From Parachlorella kessleri (taxonomy: Eukaryota > Chlorophyta > Trebouxiophyceae > Chlorellales > Chlorellaceae): a DNA stretch of 49,106 nucleotides. Shown here piece by piece: positions 43,101 to 49,106 of this stretch (the stretch's first letter is position 1; the number at the start of each line of letters is the position of its first letter). The stretch is taken from positions 1 through 49,106 of the forward strand of contig BBXU01001958.1 in NCBI GenBank assembly GCA_001598975.1, given 5' to 3'. Below the pieces are notes generated by a model. That model searched no databases and was not told the DNA's origin. It saw nothing but the letters and a program-made list of their open reading frames with translations. The position numbers and the translations under genes are program-made.

Positions 43101-45281
43101 TGCCACACGCAACCATCGACTTTTTTTCCACCACCGGCAGCCATCAATGCACAAAACCCACGGACAATATCCTGTCCCAGCGGTACCAAAGTGAAAGAGA
43201 CGAATATGCTTACAGGAGGCAGGGAAGCACCCTCATACACGACGCCATGGGCTGCTGCCTGATGCAGGGCGACTGCAGCGCCCAGGACCCGTACGCCGAC
43301 TACCCGGGCGCCCTGCGCTGCGTGATGGAGGGCGCCGGTGACGTGGCGTTCACCAAGCACAACATCGCCCTGGAGTACTCCAAGGACGGGACCACGCCCC
43401 AGGCCTGGAGCTCCCTGGCTAAGGTAGGGAAGTAAGCTTGCTTGCTCGGGCGACTGGCACTCTTATGACGAAAACGTCACCTGCTGTGACCGGCTGCTGC
43501 TCGTTACTGGTTTGGGCTGGCCCACAGCACCTGCCGCACCAGCCTGCACAGCAAAGCCCAACGAATTAGCAGCCTGCAAACCTCCTTCCCTGCCTTTCAA
43601 CACCACGACTGGCTTTCTGACCCTGCCGCCCAGCTGCGTGCACACGCCCTCACACCCAACCGCATGCCAGCGCCCTAACTCCCAGCTGCGGGCCAGCGCC
43701 CTCACCCCCAGTTGCGTCCCAAGGCCCTCACACCCAACTGCGTGCCCACGCCCTCGCACCCAACCGCGTGCCCCTGCCCTGCCTGCCCTGCAGGCCGACC
43801 TGCGCCTCATGTGCCCCGACGGCGGCTGCTCCACCGTGGACAAGTTCACGTCCTGCAACCTGGCCAAGGTCCCCGCGGGGGCCCTGGTGGGGCCCCCAGA
43901 GCTCCAGGGCAGCCAGCTGGGTAACGACATCAAGTCGGCCGTCGTGAACGCAGGTAGGGGGTGGCTGCCCAGGGCGCTGGTAGATACCGAGCCCGGTGGC
44001 CTTGGACAGGCGGGGATAGGTGGTGGGCATCTTTCTGCCTGCCTGGACAGATGCATGTGTTAGAAAGGGAAAGGGGGGCGCAGTTTCTGTTTTCAGTGAC
44101 AGCACTTCAGAGGTCAGTGCCGACGGTGGGTAGGCAGTCGCGGACTCGCCAGGCCAGCATCCGATGCAAGGTGTGCATTGTCAAGAATGGCGCCCTCAAG
44201 CCAGTCTGAACTCCCAAGTGAGGCCGTCCAGGTGCTTACACATGTCTTCTGCCCCTTGTCCCGCCTGCAGCTTCCGGGAATAGCAGCTTCCTGTCCGGCG
44301 CCAAGGGCATCATGGGCAACGCCGGCTTTGTGTTTGCCGATGCCGCCACCGGCTTGCGGGTGGGTGGGTGGGCATACAGCTGCACCAGGCGCTGAGAAGC
44401 TAGGCATGATAACCTCATCTGTAGTGTATCCCTCAATGAGCAGGCTGGTGCTGCTGCGTGCGCAAACAAAGCGTATGGTTGTCCAGCCATAGAATCCTCA
44501 CTAAAATACCAGTGCCCTGTTGTCTGGCTTGCAGGCTCAGAACAAGTCCTTCGTTGACTTCTTCACACCCACCACGATTGAAGCCCTCCAAGGCACTGCA
44601 GACCTCCAGGCCGCGTGAGTTAGCATGGCAGGCTAGCACATACAGACTGCTGCACTGCGACCCAATGACCCGTAGCTGACTGGCTAGGTGCATCTGCTGG
44701 CGTGCTACTTATGTCACCCGCATCAGCGCTGCAATGGGCACTAGCAAAGCGGGACAGCTACACACCCAACATTGCCAAATGGACGTTTGTGGCCTGTGCT
44801 TTGCAGGGCTGACCAAGCCGAGGCCAGCTCGGGCGGCGGCAGCAGCGGTGTGAGCTCAGGAGCTGCTGCCGGCATTGGCATCGGCTGCGCGGTGGCTGGG
44901 GCCCTAATAGCCGCGGCAGTGGCCATGTTCTTGAACAAAAAGAAGGCTGCCTACCGTCCACATATGGACGAAGGTAAGGAAGACTAGCACCCAGCGCCTG
45001 GGTCCATCCATTCTGCGTGTATCCATACTGCGCATGGGTCCATCCGTACTGCTTATATCGATACTGCGCATGTTTTGAGAGTGGGCTTGTGTATGGCGCC
45101 GCGACTTGAGCTTGGTTGATCCAGGTTGACTTCTTCCCTTCCACAGTGTACAACTGTAGCTGTGGGGTACTGTACATCCACTTCATGTGCCTTCAACTCC
45201 AGCTTGCCCCCATGTGCAGGCACCAAGGTAGTCCCTACCAGTTTCAACCCTTCTGAGGGCCCCGCCAAGACCTATATCTGA
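34126..45281 (+). CDS. Triplicated transferrin, membrane anchored
   Basis: The product binds ferric iron outside the cell; the closest described relatives are the multi-lobed salt-alga transferrins. The model has 26 exons, about 1,158 residues: 34126-34221, 34387-34570, 34837-35011, 35249-35306, 35485-35631, 35958-36113, 36455-36682, 36944-37027; 37382-37577, 37996-38170, 38451-38508, 38757-38903, 39137-39292, 39549-39776, 40190-40273; 40536-40749, 40995-41065, 41595-41695, 42025-42082, 42562-42708, 43268-43423, 43794-43953, 44271-44359, 44535-44614, 44807-44973, 45220-45281. Exon 1 is a signal peptide (LLSLVFLAPRAVTC). Each lobe has the YYSVAVV iron tyrosine, the anion site KRSCHTG.GR.AGW, the second tyrosine in DPYADYPGA and the histidine in GAGDVAFTKHN. 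The usual aspartate position reads TLVRMGG or TLTKMGG. After lobe 3 come a Gly/Ser linker, a helix at about 1101-1124 (AGIGIGCAVAGALIAAAVAM) with stop-transfer FLNKKK, and a short cytosolic tail ending KTYI. Confidence 0.93.
37726..37739 (+). repeat. Poly-G tract
   Basis: A run of about 13 G lies in the intron after the first exon of transferrin lobe 2. The length may be unreliable in any assembly. Confidence 0.8.
40452..40580 (+). repeat. Duplicated 3' splice site and exon start of lobe 3
   Basis: TGCAGGCGCCTGGAGCCTCC (exon edge at 40452) and TGCAGGCGCCGGGAGCCTCC (edge at 40536) are 84 bp apart, and both continue into TCCGGCGGCGG. The frame is open between them. Using the first site would insert 28 residues including a hydrophobic AWAYLFDYVIIYLLQ. 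Confidence 0.85.
42442..42491 (+). repeat. Decayed copy of a transferrin exon start
   Basis: ATGCCCGTGGAGAGCAGTGA followed by GGGGTATCCAGGTGG mirrors the true exon start at 42562 (ATGCCAGTGGAGAGTAGCGA). The copied acceptor reads TTGCAA instead of TTGCAG, so it is dead. Confidence 0.8.
42805..42855 (+). repeat. Decayed copy of a transferrin exon end
   Basis: CTGCTGGCGGCGG and AAGGCTTGGACCAAGC followed by GTGCACCAAAAG resemble the true exon end at 42664-42708 (CGCTGACGGCGGCAAGG, GTGGAACAAGCTCTGCACC). The copy lies in the next intron. Confidence 0.6.
43632..43780 (+). repeat. Intronic minisatellite, about 30-bp unit
   Basis: About five imperfect units of the form CAACTGCGTGCCCACGCCCT CACACC fill the end of the intron before exon 43794-43953. 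Units differ by substitutions (AACCGC, CAGCTGC, CAGTTGC). Confidence 0.8.
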
Positions 45282-45470
45282 GGCAGCCCTGGTCTGGTTC
45301 TTATTTATGGTGGCTTGTAGGGGGATCAGGGGCGTGGCGGAGGCAGGCCTGGCTTGTGCCATATCTGCCTCAAGGCCAGGCACGTTGACAGTGCAGCACC
45401 CGATGCTCTGGTGGGGCACAATTGAGACACCAAACTGTTTGGACGCCTTTCCTTGCAGTGTGTAAGTCTC

Positions 45471-45475
45471 ACCCT
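45471..45475 (+). terminator. Possible TGTAA polyadenylation signal for transferrin
   Basis: TGTAA is the usual polyadenylation signal of chlorophycean algae. This copy lies 190 nt after the transferrin stop codon. The motif is short, so this is only suggestive. Confidence 0.3.
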
Positions 45476-45710
45476 GGTCCCCCTTGTCATCATGTTGATC
45501 ATCCTCTTGCACCCCCTCTAGTGATAATGACTCTGACATCAGCAGCATCACTGCACTTTATTTGTCATGCTCAGCTCCTAGCTAGAACACAGTTGCCTGC
45601 ACCCATCGTTGTTCATTCAAATGGCTTTGTCCTTCATAAGTTTCTACTAGGAACTGCTTCCAATCTTATAGTGTACATACCAGCAGTTTTTGGCGGCATT
45701 GCTTTTCAGG

Positions 45711-45756
45711 CCAAATGTTTCATCAGCAGGTGGCCAAATGTTTCATCAGCAGGTGG
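45711..45756 (+). repeat. 23-bp perfect tandem duplication
   Basis: The unit CCAAATGTTTCATCAGCAGG TGG is present twice head to tail without change, so the duplication is recent. Confidence 0.9.
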
Positions 45757-46457
45757 CTGTTCGCAATGACATGTAACTGTCCAAGAAACAAGGGCGTGAC
45801 GTCGAGCGAACCTCAAGAGCATGCCTTGCATCCAGTACTTCAGCTTGGGGAGCTATCAGTTCGCGCCCACTCAACGTGCCACCACCACCATTGACCCCCT
45901 TAACTATCACAACAGACACCACTGCAGATCTTATACACCCTCGCTCCTGGCTTTGCAGGCCATCATTCATGCCAGGTCCAGGCGCATCAGGGCAGTCAGC
46001 GGTCGCAGCTGCCAACGCTGCCAGCCGAGGCGTCAGGTCCGCCTCGAAGCAAACGCTATGCTCTGCAAGGCACTGCAATTCGGGCAGAGCATGGGGCAGA
46101 GCAGCTGCGAGCCCCATCCAAGCGCACAAGAGGGATCAGATCAGAAAGCAAGTGATGGCCTAGAGATGGTTCGACAGCTGCAGCGCTGCAGGAGGGCTCC
46201 ATATCCATAAAGAGGGTTTCAAGGAGCCAGTGCCTGACAACCGATGTAGTCATGGGCGCTCCCGGGCTTCCCTTGCCGTATCAGTCAACCTCGCCTAAAC
46301 CGCTGTACAAGCAGTCCGATTTCATTACTTTCGAGGTATTGTCGTGAAACTGGTGTACGTGTAAGCTCTGTGGGGTTCTAGCACTTGGGTCGTCACACCC
46401 TTTGATAGGAGCTGCGAACCCTTGTTGCTAACCCTTGTTTGTCAAGTACCCTTCACC

Positions 46458-49106
<2,649 letters not shown>

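Larger units (their letters stand above)
45282..46457. other. Intergenic stretch between transferrin and acetate kinase
   Basis: This holds the transferrin 3' UTR and the acetate kinase 5' region. A 23-bp tandem duplication lies at 45711-45756. No other gene is supported. Confidence 0.5.

Overview
The window reads as nuclear DNA of a green alga. Genes are broken by many GT-AG introns with strong (C/T)nGCAG acceptors, the coding GC is high, and poly-Ala, poly-Gln and CAG tracts run through the exons. The gene set also fits: an RR-type tandem CCCH zinc-finger protein, an AP2-domain factor, a multi-lobe transferrin and a eukaryotic acetate kinase. A triplicated, membrane-anchored transferrin points to Chlorophyta, probably Chlamydomonadales. 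I cannot name a species.

Layout, left to right. 1-2.0 kb: a tRNA-Asp(GUC) gene on the minus strand inside a field of short dispersed repeats that look tRNA-derived. 2.0-10.8 kb (+): a 13-exon coiled-coil protein with an RS domain. 12.6-16.4 kb (+): a 7-exon RR-TZF zinc-finger gene. 17.7-19.3 kb (+): a long Ser/Pro-rich open frame of unknown function. 20.2-22.3 kb (-): a two-exon Ala/Gln-rich, probably nuclear protein. 23.5-25.4 kb (-): a RING-H2 gene with hydrophobic exons just upstream that may belong to it or to a separate fragment. 27.1-29.9 kb (-): a 5-exon AP2 transcription factor containing a 27-nt microexon. 30.9-32.1 kb (-): a frame-broken ankyrin-RING pseudogene. 34.1-45.3 kb (+): a 26-exon, three-lobed transferrin with signal peptide and C-terminal transmembrane helix. 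46.5 kb to the window end (+): acetate kinase, cut by the edge.

The genes do not form one pathway. Transferrin (surface iron binding) and acetate kinase (acetate/acetyl phosphate interconversion) are simply neighbours. The window is rich in regulators: two RNA-associated proteins, one AP2 factor, and one intact and one dead ubiquitin-ligase gene.

The most unusual signal is recurrent. In two unrelated genes, exon edges together with their splice sites have been copied locally into the adjoining introns, giving decayed or usable duplicate splice sites at about 5.2-5.5, 7.4-7.6, 40.45-40.54, 42.44 and 42.81 kb. All exon models were built by eye, but splice phases were checked arithmetically and close in frame for the coiled-coil, RR-TZF, Ala/Gln, RING-H2, AP2, transferrin and (partial) acetate kinase genes.
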